Shown: piece by piece, positions 36,180-46,189 of the stretch
How the letters are laid out: each line of letters begins with the position of its first letter
Position numbering within the stretch: the first letter of the stretch is position 1
Assembly: GCA_963827515.1 (NCBI GenBank)
Contig: CAWHBF010000016.1
Location: 34,136-98,135, forward strand
Direction of reading: 5' to 3'
Length of the DNA stretch: 64,000 nucleotides
From: JABFSA01 sp963827515
GTDB taxonomy: Bacteria > Acidobacteriota > Vicinamibacteria > Vicinamibacterales > UBA2999
Translations under genes and position numbers: made by a program
The notes under the pieces: generated by a model
Seen by the model: only the letters and a program-made list of their open reading frames with translations
Told to the model about the DNA's origin: nothing
Databases searched by the model: none

Positions 36180-37400
36180 GTGGTGATCGTCGCTCGAACC
36201 ACGAGATGTTGGGCCTCGTCAGTGGTCAGCGCAGTCGGATGTGTCATGGCCTTGGGCGCCTGCCCTGAAGCGCGTCAGGATGTCACCGCCGAACAGCGAC
36301 GAGAAACGATCCTTCGGAGCTGGCGCGAAAAGAAACCCGAGGCGGCTCCCCTTCTTCCGGCAGTGGCTGCATGGACACGCGCCCTGCCCTCCCCCGCAGC
36401 TGCCGCCGGCGCGATGGACGACCAGCGGGTCTACGTTCCTTTACGCGATTCGTCGTTCGTCGCGCTCAATCGTGAAACGGGCGTAACCGTCTGGACTCGC
36501 TCGATCCAGGCAGTGACTGGGCCGACCGTTGGTGATGGCCAGGTCTATGTGGTCACTGCAGGAGCAATCCTCTCCCTCGATGCCGCCAGCGGACAGGATC
36601 GGTGGTCAACCATGCTCGAAGGTGTCGTGACGGCTCCTCTGGTGCTGGACACCGGATGGCTGGTTGCCATCACAGCGGCGGGTGACGTCGTGGCGTTCCG
36701 AGCCACCGATGGCCAGGTCATGTGGCGGCGGTCGGTGGGCGCGGGATCGGCCCATCCCGTTGTTTCGAGTGGGGATGGCGCGTTGTACGTATCGCTCTCT
36801 GACAGCCGTCTCGTTGCACTCGCGCTCGACACTGGCGAGATCGCATGGGAGCAGCGACTGGCTGGAACCATCAGCGAGCCCGCGGCTGCTCGCGACCGCG
36901 TCTTCGTCGGATCCACCGACAACTTCTTGTACGCCTTCCATCGCAACGGACGATTCGAATGGAAGTGGAGAAACGGTGGCGATGTGATCGGCATCGCAAC
37001 CGAGGGTGACGTCGTCTATATCGCGTCGCTCGACAACATCCTCCGCGCGGTCAATCGCGGAAACGGAAACCAGCGATGGAAGAAATCGACGGTCACGAGA
37101 CCCACGTTTCCACCTCGCACCGTTGGTGGCACGGTCGTCCTTGCCGGTATCAAGCCTGCGATATCGACCTTCGTGGGGACGACCGGCGACGCTCAGGACA
37201 CATTCGCCGCTGGGGGTGAACCGATTGGGGCCCCACTCATCGATACCTCCCTGAAACCGTTTCGCGTGGCGCTCGTGACGATCACCCGCGAGGGGCTCGT
37301 GGAAGCCCTGCGTCCGACTGGCATGACGTTCCGCGAGACAGCACCCGGGCCGCTTCGAGCGCTACCGGGCCGTACGCTCGCTCGCGACAGGCTCCAGTAG
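36180..37400 (+). CDS. BamB-like PQQ-repeat beta-propeller lipoprotein
   Basis: 406 residues. A signal peptide ends in a lipobox-like VMALGAC. At least six PQQ/BamB-type blades follow, such as VALNRETGVTVWTRS, LSLDAASGQDRWSTM, VAFRATDGQVMWRRS and LVALALDTGEIAWEQR. It may act in outer-membrane protein assembly like BamB, but other periplasmic propeller roles are possible. The start is one of two GTG codons (36180, 36183), and no clear ribosome site is seen. Its 3' end overlaps the convergent aminotransferase by 39 bases. Confidence 0.8.
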   Translation: MVIVARTTRCWASSVVSAVGCVMALGACPEARQDVTAEQRRETILRSWREKKPEAAPLLPAVAAWTRALPSPAAAAGAMDDQRVYVPLRDSSFVALNRETGVTVWTRSIQAVTGPTVGDGQVYVVTAGAILSLDAASGQDRWSTMLEGVVTAPLVLDTGWLVAITAAGDVVAFRATDGQVMWRRSVGAGSAHPVVSSGDGALYVSLSDSRLVALALDTGEIAWEQRLAGTISEPAAARDRVFVGSTDNFLYAFHRNGRFEWKWRNGGDVIGIATEGDVVYIASLDNILRAVNRGNGNQRWKKSTVTRPTFPPRTVGGTVVLAGIKPAISTFVGTTGDAQDTFAAGGEPIGAPLIDTSLKPFRVALVTITREGLVEALRPTGMTFRETAPGPLRALPGRTLARDRLQ

Positions 37401-38600
37401 GGCGACCGCGAGACGACGCGCACCCTCCTGAATCCGCTCAACGGTGGGAGCCGAAAACGACAGCCGGACGCGATCGTGGCCGGTACCGTCCACGAAGAAT
37501 GCGCTTCCGATAACGAATACGAGCCGCTGCTCGAGCGCCCGCGCAAGCAGCGTCAGATCGTCATGGCCGTCCGGGAGCGTAGCCCACAAGAAGAATCCGC
37601 CCCGCGGCACCGCCCAGCGCAGGCGGTCACCGACCTCCGCGCGCAATGCGGCTTCCATGGCGTCGCGCTTCTCTCGATAGAGCGCCCGCAGGCGTGGCGC
37701 AAGTCGCTCGATGGCACCACACCGGATCGCCTCGTAGATGACTCTCTGGTCGAGGCTGCCTGTCATCAAGTCGACCGACTGCTTCGCCGTCTCGAGGCGA
37801 TCGATGAGCGTCGGCGGCGCGACGATCCAGCCCACACGAAATCCCGGAGCCAGCGTCTTGGAAAAGCTGCTGAGATAGAGCACCCTCCCCGCCTCATCGT
37901 CCGCGCGGATCGGCCGAGTCTCCTCCGCACGCGTCACGTCGTCGAAATAGAGCGACCCGTATGGATCGTCCTCGATGATCAACACATTCCGCCGGTCGGC
38001 CCACTCGAGGAGGAGCCGACGCTTCTCCATCCCGAGCAGCAGACCTGTGGGGTTCTGGAAATTCGGCACCAGGTACAGCAAGTTCACCCGACGCCCGGCC
38101 TTGCGCTCTCGCTGGCACACCTCGTCCAGATTCGCCAGATTGATTCCGTCGGCGTCCTGTGTCACGCCGACCAGCTGCGCGCGCGCATTGCCGAACGCCG
38201 AGATCGCCCCGGTGTAGGCCGGCAGTTCCACGAGTACAACGTCGCCGGGGGTGATCAGCAGGCGTGCGAGAAGGTCCAGCCCCTGCTGAGAACCGGACGT
38301 GATGAGCAGTTCATCAGTGGTTGCCGTAATGTGACGCTTTGCCAGTAGGGAGACGATCGATTCCAGGAGCGGCGCGTAGCCCCGGGTAGGACCGTACTGG
38401 AGCACGTCGTGGTCCACTCCTCCAAGAAGGCGCGCCGCGATCTCACGGAGTTCCTCCCACGGAAAAGACGACGGGTCTGGATAACCTGGTGCGAATGAGA
38501 CAACGTCCGTGTCTCGTGCCACAACAGTGCCCATCCGCCGGATCGCCGACTCGTGCAGTTGGCGCCCGGTCGGTGAAAGAAAGCTGCTGTAGTTCTTCAT
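37362..38600 (-). CDS. PLP-dependent aminotransferase, 2-aminoadipate/aromatic class (fold type I)
   Basis: 412 residues in the AroT/LysN branch of class I aminotransferases. VSFAPGYPDPSSFPWEELR, QYGPTRGYAPLLESI, ITSGSQQGLDLLARLL, YLVPNFQNPTGLLLG, EDDPYGSLYFD and the PLP lysine in SSFSKTLAPGFRVGW are all present. It lacks a GntR domain, so it is not a MocR regulator. The substrate may be an aromatic or branched amino acid or aminoadipate. The ATG at 38600 overlaps the upstream membrane-protein stop (ATGA). The open frame upstream of it is spurious. Confidence 0.9.
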   Translation of the reverse strand: MKNYSSFLSPTGRQLHESAIRRMGTVVARDTDVVSFAPGYPDPSSFPWEELREIAARLLGGVDHDVLQYGPTRGYAPLLESIVSLLAKRHITATTDELLITSGSQQGLDLLARLLITPGDVVLVELPAYTGAISAFGNARAQLVGVTQDADGINLANLDEVCQRERKAGRRVNLLYLVPNFQNPTGLLLGMEKRRLLLEWADRRNVLIIEDDPYGSLYFDDVTRAEETRPIRADDEAGRVLYLSSFSKTLAPGFRVGWIVAPPTLIDRLETAKQSVDLMTGSLDQRVIYEAIRCGAIERLAPRLRALYREKRDAMEAALRAEVGDRLRWAVPRGGFFLWATLPDGHDDLTLLARALEQRLVFVIGSAFFVDGTGHDRVRLSFSAPTVERIQEGARRLAVALLEPVASERTAR

Positions 38601-39589
38601 GCCTGTGACGGCAGCCGATCGTAGACCGCCGACGACCGCGGCGTGGCACCAATTGACCGATCCGCGTGGGCCCGATAGAGGATCAGGTACGCACCCACGG
38701 ACGTGAGTCCGAGGTACTGGAAGACGAGACCGCGAAGCAACCACGCCAAGAGTTGCAGGGGCAACGCCGCCAAGCCAAAAAACGGTACGAACGCGACCAA
38801 TCCAAGCGCCGCGGTGGCAAGCACGGACGCACCCGTGGCCGCCACGATCAGCGCCAGGACGAGCAGAAATACGGTGCCGACGTGACGTCGCTCGTGGCGG
38901 AGAAATACCGCGACTCGTCTGAACGCGGTCGCCACGCTGCAATCGTCGGCGGCCACCACGATCTGGACGAGGAGATACACCAGGTTGACGAGGGTGATCC
39001 AGACGACGAAGGCAGCCGTCAGAAGCGCCGTGAGACTCCAGCCTTCTCCAGGTTCTCGCCGGGCGACGAGGATCAGGAACCCCGCGCCCGACAGGAGATA
39101 CACCCCCATCAGGACGAAGCCGAGCCGCGCGTACCGTGGAAACAAGGCGCGCGCCGATTCGACGTAAGAATCCATCGCAAACCGCGAGGCACGCGCGACG
39201 ACGCTGGCGTGCAGAGGGGGTTCCTCGATTGGTCCGGCGTCCCGATCGCTGCGAACCAGCGTCGCGACCGTCCCAGCCTTGACGAGGAACACGAACAGCG
39301 ACCCACCGACCGCGACAACCCCAACCGACAGCAGAAACGCCGTGAGCACCGTGGGACGCTCCATCAGGGACGAGGCAATGGTCGCGGCCATCTGGCGCCA
39401 CTCGAGGGTGAGGAGCGACGCCGGCTCGCTCCCAACCGCCAGGGCCATCAGGAATATTCCACCCACGATGGGGGCCGCGAGCAGCAGTTTGAACAGCGAA
39501 TCCGCCGATGCCTGAATGACGCTCACCTGCCAGTTGGCAGCCGCGATCAGAGCTCCGCGCTTGATTGACGCTTTCAGCGGGTGAGACAT
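38597..39589 (-). CDS. Polytopic membrane protein of unknown function
   Basis: 330 residues with six or seven predicted helices, e.g. KLLLAAPIVGGIFLMALAV, VLTAFLLSVGVVAVGGSLFVF, FVVWITLVNLVYLLVQIVVA and a very hydrophobic block after VGTVFLLVLALIVAATG. The opening MSHPLKASIKRGALIAAANW and the polar DCSVATAFRRVAVFLRHERRHVG loop are the only distinctive soluble parts. I do not recognise a function. It is co-transcribed with the aminotransferase and starts next to a TCTAGTCTTTGG repeat. Confidence 0.8.
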   Translation of the reverse strand: MSHPLKASIKRGALIAAANWQVSVIQASADSLFKLLLAAPIVGGIFLMALAVGSEPASLLTLEWRQMAATIASSLMERPTVLTAFLLSVGVVAVGGSLFVFLVKAGTVATLVRSDRDAGPIEEPPLHASVVARASRFAMDSYVESARALFPRYARLGFVLMGVYLLSGAGFLILVARREPGEGWSLTALLTAAFVVWITLVNLVYLLVQIVVAADDCSVATAFRRVAVFLRHERRHVGTVFLLVLALIVAATGASVLATAALGLVAFVPFFGLAALPLQLLAWLLRGLVFQYLGLTSVGAYLILYRAHADRSIGATPRSSAVYDRLPSQA

Positions 39590-39602
39590 GGGACGAATCA
39601 AT

Positions 39603-39675
39603 TCTAGTCTTTGGTCTCTCGTCTTTGGGCTTAGGCTCTGGACTCCAGGCTCTCGGCTCCAGGCTCTAGGCTTTG
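39603..39675. repeat. Degenerate TCTAGTCTTTGG / GGCTCTAGG repeat
   Basis: About 70 bases of imperfect copies of a T/C/G-rich unit fill the divergent gap before the histidine kinase. The first 26 bases differ by one base from 52752-52777. A related TCTAGGCTTTG also follows the kinase stop at 43627-43637, so the kinase is bracketed by this repeat family. Confidence 0.65.
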
Positions 39676-39720
39676 AACGCCTACAATCATCCCGTGCGTC
39701 TTCCTGATCGCTCCGCCACG

Positions 39721-42700
39721 ATGCCTCCCCCGCCATGGCGGAAGCTCGCCCGAATCCTGCTGGTGGGTGCGGGCCTCGCGGTGCTGGTGTTCGCGATCGG
39801 GCGCCTCGCCGAGTTCATCGCCCTCGGTCCGAGCGACGAGGTGGCGCGCGCGCGCGTCGAAGCTGGTGTCCGTGCCGATTTCGACGGGATGTCACGCGCG
39901 TTGCGCGTGATGGCGCTCGGTGTGGCCGATCCTGTCTCGGTCGTCGCCGCCTCTCGAGATGAGGTCACGGCAACGCGACGGCTCTTCGCGGCCGCGGAAG
40001 CTGCACTCGCCCCCGTGGACGTAGCCGACTTTGCGCTGACGGCCTATAGCGACGACGGGCGGCCCCTTGCGTGGGACGGCCGGCCATCCGATCTGCCCGC
40101 CGACCGCTTGCAGGGCGAAGAGGCATGGTTCCTCGCTCAGGGCGCGCTGGGTCTCAGGCTTGTCTACGTCACTCCGGTACTTCTCCCCAACGGTCCACGA
40201 GTGGGCTCCGTGGCCGCCGAGCGTTCCCTGGCCCTCGGGTCGGCATCCAGGGACAGTGTGGACGCGTTTCGCTACGCCGGCCCGATCGCGTCCGTCTCGA
40301 TCTCTCTGCGCTTCGAAGGCGGGCCCACCACACCCACCTCGGCCGCCTTCGATGTCACCGCGCCATCAGGAGGCCTCTTGTTCACGGCGACGCTTGACGC
40401 CGCTGAGCTGGCGCAGACACGCACTCGCTGGCGTCGAGCCTCCTTATCCTTGGCGCTCATCACTTTTGGCCTCGCGCTCGCGCTGCTCGCGGTCCCGCTG
40501 CTCGACTGGCGGACACGGCTGACAGAACCGGGTCCCGCGCTGACTGCGCTCGTATGCGTGACAGTCGCAATCGCGGCGGGGCGTGCCTTCCTGACATGGG
40601 GTTCTCCAGCGAGTTGGTCGGATCATTCGCTGTTCTCGGGATCGGAATACTCGTCACTGGTGTTCTATCCGCTTCTCTCGTCCCCCTACGAGTTCCTCGT
40701 CACGGCCGCCACGGCGGCCGGCCTGGTCGCCTTGCTCCTCAGCGGCGTGGAGGGGTGGCGTTTGCGCCGGCGACGTCGGCACCCCACCGCGATTCCCATC
40801 TTCGTGCTCGCGCAGCTCTCCGCCGGCGTCTGGTTGGCCGCGCTGCTCGTGGCGTACCAGGCCTTTCTCCGAAACACGGTCGACAGCACCACGCTCGACC
40901 TGCTCCATTTCTCGTTGCACCCCTTGAGCACGTCGAGACTGGCGCTGCACCTCGGCCTCATCGCGTGGCATGCAAGCGCGCTCGGATGCGGAGTGCTCGT
41001 GCTGCGCGCGGCATCGGCCGCATGGGCGGTGTCGCGGACCGACTGGCGCTTCCGCACGGCGCGCCTCGTCCTGTGGACCCTCCCGCTACTCGCATGGCTG
41101 TTCGCCGCGACGCCGCCGTCAACCAGTCAACTCCCTCAACTCATTGCCGCTGCGATGGCGATTAGCCTCGCCTCCTTCACCAGTCGTGTGACCGCACGCT
41201 ACCGTCGTGGTTCGCAAGCGTTACGGCTCACCATGATGACCCTCGCGCTGGTGGCCCCGGCGATGGCTTTCTACCCCTCCCTCTACCAACTGGGATGGCA
41301 GGCCAAGGCGCGCCTCGTGGAAACGCGATACGCGCTACAGGCTCTCGATCAACGACGTACGACTCAGCTCCTTCTGCAGGAGAGCTTGAACCAGATCGAT
41401 CGGTTTCCCGCGTTGGCGGAGCTGACGAGCATCCCGCCGGCGCCAGCCGGAACCGAAGCCCCGACCGACCGCGCCTTCCAGTTGTGGCGGGTGACCGGAC
41501 TTGCGATGTACCCGGTGACATCGTCGGTCGAGCTCTACGCGGCCGACGGCTCGCTGATTTCGCGTTTTGCGTTCAATCTGCCTGACGATCTCTCCGCGGC
41601 GCCGCCGGTCGATGACCAGACCTGCACGTGGGACATCTACGAAGAAGTGTCACCTTTCTTCGCTGAGGAGCGACGCATCCTGCACGCCGGTCGAGCCATC
41701 TGCGATGCCAACGGTCGTCCTGTCGGGTCGATCGTCACGCACGCCATGCTCGACTACGCGAACTTGCCGTTCATCCTGTCGCAGAGCCCGTACGTCGAGC
41801 TCATGCGACCTGTCGACCCGCTGCGCGGCGAAGATATCTCCGGACGCGATATCGAATTCGCGTTCTACGGCTGGAGCCGACGGCCGCTCTACGCGTCCGC
41901 CGTCACGGCGTGGGCACTCGACGATGCCGCCTTTCAACGGGTGGAGCAAGCCAGAACCCCTGTATGGGCACGGCTCCAACGTGGCGACGTCAACTACGAC
42001 GTGTACTTGCTCAACGACCGCAGCGGCATCTATGCGCTCGGGTTCCCGATCGCATCTGGACTGGACCACCTCGTCAGCCTCGCGGAGATCACGGTACTCG
42101 CCTGGGGTGCGCAGCTTCTACTCCTGACGGCCACGGCGCTGCTCAGTGCATTCAGCCTACGGGGCACCACCGCACGGGCATTGCTAAGGGAGATACGAGC
42201 AAGCTTCTACCGCAAGCTCCTCCTGGCTTTCATCCTTGCCACGGTGATCCCGGTCGTGGCGCTCGCCCTGGCGACACGGACGTACGTGGCCGACCAGATG
42301 CGCACCAACGTCGAGCAGGACGCTGTGCGCATGGCCTCGGCGGCCCGGCGTGTGGTCGAGGACCTCGTGGCGCCACGCGCCGCGCAGCAGGGCGCCGACG
42401 TGGACGACAACCTGATGGTGTGGGTGAGCCGGCTGATCGATCAGGATGTCAACATCTTCGCGGGACCGCGATTGCTCGCCACGAGCGAACGCAACCTCTT
42501 TGCATCCGGTCTCCTGCCGACGCGCACACCCGCCAACGTCTATCGTGCGATCGCCCTGCGCAGCGACGCCTCCACCGTGGTGCGGGAACAGATCGGCGAC
42601 CTGGACTACCTCGTGGCCGCGACGCCCATGGCCACGCGTACCCTCGACGCCGGTACTGACAGTTCCACTCACGCCGCGGGAGCTGCAGATCGAAGGTCAG

Positions 42701-43630
42701 ATTGACACCTTGGACCGTCGAGTCCTGCTGGGGGCCCTGCTGTTCGTCTTCGGCGGCGCGTCGCTCGGGTACTGGCTGGCCGAGCGAATCGCTGACCCAG
42801 TCAACCGCCTGACGCGCGCCACTCGACGGATTGCGCGGGGAGAGTTCGACGCGCGGATTGCCGCGAGCTCGTCTGACGAGCTGGGTCGGCTCGTGGAGGA
42901 CTTCAACAGAATGGCCGGTGAGCTGCAGCGGCAGCAAGGGGAGCTCGAGCGTACCCATCGACTCGACGCATGGGCCGAGATGGCTCGACAGGTTGCCCAC
43001 GAGATCAAGAACCCTTTGACGCCGATTCAGCTGAATGCCGAGCACCTGCGCCGCGTGAACGCCGATCGAGGGGAACCACTGAGTCCCGTGTTGAACGATT
43101 GCGTGGGCACGATCCTCGAACAGGTGGGACTGCTCCGCCGGATCGCATCCGAATTCTCGAACTTCGCTTCTTCGCCAACCGCGAAGCCGTCGAAGGTGTA
43201 CGTGCAGGACCTGCTGCGGGACGCGCTGGACCCGTACCGCACCGGGATAGCCGGCCGCGTTCGATTCGAGGAAGACATCCCTCGTGACCTGCCGCCGGTC
43301 TTCGTGGACCGCACGCTGATCGCACGCTCCTTGACCAACCTCATCGAGAATGCGCTTCACGCGATGCCGTCCGGGGGCACGCTCACAGTCGTCGCGCTTG
43401 CGGTGGACGGTACGGTCCGGATTCGGTTCTCTGATACCGGCGTGGGGATGGACGCCGAAGCCCTGGCGCGCGCGTTCGAGCCCTACTTCTCCACCAAGAC
43501 CAGTGGCACGGGACTCGGACTGCCGATCGCGAAACGAAACATCGAGCTCAGCGGTGGCGCGATTGCCGTGACAAGCGAGCGCGAGCAGGGCACGACGGTG
43601 GAAGTGACGCTGCCGGTGGCGGATCTCTAG
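39721..43630 (+). CDS. Very large NtrY-like sensor histidine kinase (one frameshift)
   Basis: Restored length is about 1302 residues. The first 970 residues hold about a dozen helices and two extracytoplasmic segments. A HAMP domain follows (PVNRLTRATRRIARGEF), then an NtrY-type H-box with the phosphoacceptor in ARQVAHEIKNPLTPIQL, N-box NLIENALHAMPSGG, G1 DTGVGMD, F-box AFEPYFSTK and G2 GTGLGLPIAKRN. A one-base insertion between about 42640 and 42665 splits it: the front frame stops at 42705, and the kinase core reads in the next frame. ATG 39721 is chosen; TTG 39673 is also open. No response-regulator gene is near, so the partner is unknown. Confidence 0.88.
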
Positions 43631-43700
43631 GCTTTGGGCGTCCTCGCTTACCTGGTCGGAGCGCAGAGCGCCCAGAGCCTAGAGCGATTTGCATTTCCCC

Positions 43701-43799
43701 GTAGAGCGCACGCTTCAGCGTGCGCGTGTCCGCGGAGGCAACCGCCTCCGCCAAGTACGCGTCCGCGAAGCTTTACGAAGGCGGAAACCTCCGCTCTAC
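43701..43799. repeat. Multi-hairpin palindromic intergenic element B
   Basis: Terminal inverted repeats GTAGAGCG (43701-43708) and CGCTCTAC (43792-43799) enclose two perfect hairpins. The first is GCGCACGCT-TC-AGCGTGCGC (43706-43725) and the second GCGGAGGC-AACC-GCCTCCGC (43732-43751). It lies between the convergent kinase and pssA genes. The build suggests a REP-like non-autonomous element rather than a simple terminator. Confidence 0.7.
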
Positions 43800-43819
43800 G
43801 CCGAATCGAAAAGCGGTCT

Positions 43820-44674
43820 CTAGAGCCCAGTCGGCCCAGACGCGTCGGTCGTGCCCGGGCCCGGTTCGGTCTTGGGATCTTCGCTCCCCGGTCGTCGATG
43901 CAGACGATTCCAGGCCAGTTCCGCGAACGTGCCTCCGAGGTAGCCGTAAGCCAACACAACGAGTACGAGCTCTGCATGGGCTGCCAGCAGCGCGAGGCCA
44001 AGCGCGAACAGCAGCAGCACGGGATACTTCCGCCGCTCCTTTAGGTCGAGGTTCTTGAAACTCCGGAAGCGGACCGTGCTGACCATGAGCAGGGCCGGGA
44101 CGATGACCATGGCCAGTACTGGAAGGGCTTCACCGAAGCCTTGAAATCCGGCTGGGTACGCGTACACCGTTGCCGCGGGAATACCTGCCGCCGCCGGACT
44201 CGGCATTCCGACGAAATAGCGCTTGTCGGTCGAACCCGCCTGAATGTTGAAGCGGGCCAGCCGAACGGCCGCCGCAGCCACGAATAGGAAGCCAGCCGCC
44301 CAGCCCAGCCGTCCGAGCGGCTGGAGTCCCCAGGCGAACGCGAGAATCGCGGGCGCCACACCGAACGAGATGATGTCGGCCAAGGAATCGAACTCGACGC
44401 CGAACGCGCTCGTCGTGCCGGTCATGCGCGCAATACGTCCGTCGAGCATGTCTACGACGATCGCAAACCCGATGAACGGCGCCGCCGTCGCAAACTCACC
44501 ACGCATTGCATAGACGATGCACGCGTAGCCGCAGAACATGCTCCCCATGGTGAACATGCTGGGCAGCAGGTAGACACCGCGCCGCAGCCGCCGACGTTCC
44601 GCCACGCTGCGCCGCCCGAGGGGCGTCAGCATTCGAATCCTCGATCGGAGTGCATCGTCATTCTTGCTGATCAT
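43820..44674 (-). CDS. pssA: CDP-diacylglycerol-serine O-phosphatidyltransferase
   Basis: 284 residues, integral membrane. The CDP-alcohol phosphotransferase signature D-G-x2-A-R-x8-G-x3-D-x3-D is visible as DGRIARMTGTTSAFGVEFD followed by SLAD. Eight or so hydrophobic stretches follow. It makes phosphatidylserine from CDP-diacylglycerol and serine. Its start overlaps the psd stop by four bases, so the pair forms the phosphatidylethanolamine pathway operon. The C-terminal tail after NRLHRRPGSED is polar and variable. Confidence 0.94.
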   Translation of the reverse strand: MISKNDDALRSRIRMLTPLGRRSVAERRRLRRGVYLLPSMFTMGSMFCGYACIVYAMRGEFATAAPFIGFAIVVDMLDGRIARMTGTTSAFGVEFDSLADIISFGVAPAILAFAWGLQPLGRLGWAAGFLFVAAAAVRLARFNIQAGSTDKRYFVGMPSPAAAGIPAATVYAYPAGFQGFGEALPVLAMVIVPALLMVSTVRFRSFKNLDLKERRKYPVLLLFALGLALLAAHAELVLVVLAYGYLGGTFAELAWNRLHRRPGSEDPKTEPGPGTTDASGPTGL

Positions 44675-45300
44675 GGCCTCAACTTCGCGATCACCGTGAC
44701 GGCACCCACCACTCGGTCCCCGACCTTGACGATGATCGCAGAACCAGCCGGCACGAATACGTCCATGCGCGATCCAAACTTCATGACCCCAAAACGCTGT
44801 CCCGCCTGCATCGTGTCACCTTCCTGGGCGCGGCACACAATTCTTCGCGCGAGAACGCCCACGATCTGGCGCACGACGATGGTCTGCCCACCGTGGTCGA
44901 GCCACACCTCGGTGTGTTCATTGAGGTCCCCCGCATCGGCCCGATACGCCGGAAGGAAACGGCCGGGATGATACCTCACCTTGGTGACGCGCCCGGCGAT
45001 GGGCATCCGATTGACATGCACATCCATCGGAGACAGAAAGATCGTAATCTGCTGCCAGTCGCCGGGTGGACTCGCCTCCCCTGTCGGCGGCCCAGCCACC
45101 ATGACGCGGCCGTCGGCTGGAGAAAGCACGGCGTTAGGAATCTGGGTGACGACCCGTTCCGGATCTCGGAAGAAAAAAAGGAAAAACCCGGCGAGGACGA
45201 AAAACACGAGTCCGAGGAAAGTGCTGACAGCCAACGTTCCGATGGCGCCGAGGACGAGGGCGACGCCGATGAAGGGCCAGCCCGCGGGATCAATTCGCAT
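44671..45300 (-). CDS. psd: Phosphatidylserine decarboxylase, short (archaeal-type) form
   Basis: 209 residues. An N-terminal hydrophobic hairpin precedes FFRDPER, the conserved SPADGRVMVAG, the FLSPMDVHVNRMPIAG block and the self-cleavage site in GVMKFGSRMDVFVP, where the Gly-Ser bond generates the pyruvoyl group. It makes phosphatidylethanolamine from the PssA product. The short form lacks the N-terminal extension of the E. coli enzyme. It is the first gene of psd-pssA. Confidence 0.94.
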   Translation of the reverse strand: MRIDPAGWPFIGVALVLGAIGTLAVSTFLGLVFFVLAGFFLFFFRDPERVVTQIPNAVLSPADGRVMVAGPPTGEASPPGDWQQITIFLSPMDVHVNRMPIAGRVTKVRYHPGRFLPAYRADAGDLNEHTEVWLDHGGQTIVVRQIVGVLARRIVCRAQEGDTMQAGQRFGVMKFGSRMDVFVPAGSAIIVKVGDRVVGAVTVIAKLRP

Positions 45301-45304
45301 AAAA

Positions 45305-45364
45305 GGAGAAGCCGGATGTCATTGTCCCTCGAATAGCTCGAGTCAATCACACCCGGCCTTCTCC
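45305..45364 (-). terminator. Inverted repeat between the YdcH-like gene and psd
   Basis: GGAGAAGCCGG at 45305-45315 pairs with CCGGCCTTCTCC at 45353-45364, with one bulged base and a small CTCGA/TCGAG hairpin in the loop. It lies in the 80 bases downstream of the YdcH-like gene, on the minus strand, and may terminate it. Confidence 0.4.
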
Positions 45365-45380
45365 CACCGGGGCGGGCTCG

Positions 45381-45623
45381 TCAGGAGGTGCGGCTGTGCA
45401 CGTCGGTGTACGTGCGTGCCATCTGCTCCATGCGGTCCTTGAGGGCAAGCTTGCGCTTCTTCAGGGTCACTTCTTCAAGTTGTTCAGAGGTCGAAAGGTA
45501 GGGCTTGTCGGAGAGTTCGTGCAGGCGATGGTCCAAGTCGTGATGTTGCTCGGCCAGCTGGCGATAGCCGTCGTCATGTTGTAGCAACAGGCCTCTTACG
45601 GACTGTGCTTCCTCCGCATTCAT
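45381..45623 (-). CDS. YdcH/DUF465 family small protein
   Basis: 80 residues, predicted to be an antiparallel helical hairpin. The DUF465 pattern is clear: HDDGYRQLAEQHHDLDHRLHELSDKPYLS and VTLKKRKLALKDRMEQMAR. Function is unknown across the family. GGAGG lies seven bases before the ATG at 45623, which rejects the longer open frame upstream. It stands between rimI and psd. Confidence 0.88.
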   Translation of the reverse strand: MNAEEAQSVRGLLLQHDDGYRQLAEQHHDLDHRLHELSDKPYLSTSEQLEEVTLKKRKLALKDRMEQMARTYTDVHSRTS

Positions 45624-45702
45624 AGGCTCGCCTCCTTCGCTGAAGAGGGCCTGCGCAACTTTGCAGGCTGCGCGAAAGATAACACAATCGAATTGACCAC
45701 TG

Positions 45703-46182
45703 CTAGGCCTCCGTCTCAGCCGGAGGACGATCGCGGTCCCACCAGAGAATAAGCGCGTCTTCAACCGGGTTTGTGTAGTACCTCCGGCGTGTGCCCGAGT
45801 GGCAAAACCCGAGCCGTTTGTATAGTCGCAGAGCAGCGATGTTGGACTCCCGCACCTCGAGCGTCGCACGCGTGGCTCCAAGCACTTGCGCCTGCGCAAG
45901 CACTTCGCACACCAGCGCGGTGCCGAGGCCCCGTCCACGAAGGCCAGGACGGATGGCCAAGTTGTTGATGTGAATTTCGTCGCACACGAGCCAGAACGCG
46001 CAGAATCCGACGACCGGGCGCTCGTCGGTTCTGACGACCAGGATGTGGCAGACCGAACCGTCCCTGAGCTCGGACGCATACATCTCACGCGTCCAGGGAT
46101 TCGTGAACGACTCCGCTTCGACCTCGATCACGCCGTCCAAGTCCCGTTCGCCGACCAGCGGCTCGATCCAGAAAGGTGGCAT
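45703..46182 (-). CDS. rimI: Ribosomal-protein-alanine N-acetyltransferase RimI
   Basis: 159 residues, GNAT fold. AESFTNPWTREMYASEL is the N-terminal RimI block. The acetyl-CoA site follows as NLAIRPGLRGRGLGTALV, then VRESNIAALRLYKRLGFCHSGTRRRYY. RimI acetylates the S18 N-terminus. In the raw sequence it reads in frame with most of tsaB, which suggests a fusion. That is an artefact of a lost base in tsaB: the ATG at 46182 lies just after the restored tsaB stop. tsaB-rimI is a common operon. Confidence 0.92.
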   Translation of the reverse strand: MPPFWIEPLVGERDLDGVIEVEAESFTNPWTREMYASELRDGSVCHILVVRTDERPVVGFCAFWLVCDEIHINNLAIRPGLRGRGLGTALVCEVLAQAQVLGATRATLEVRESNIAALRLYKRLGFCHSGTRRRYYTNPVEDALILWWDRDRPPAETEA

Positions 46183-46189
46183 ACGGAGA

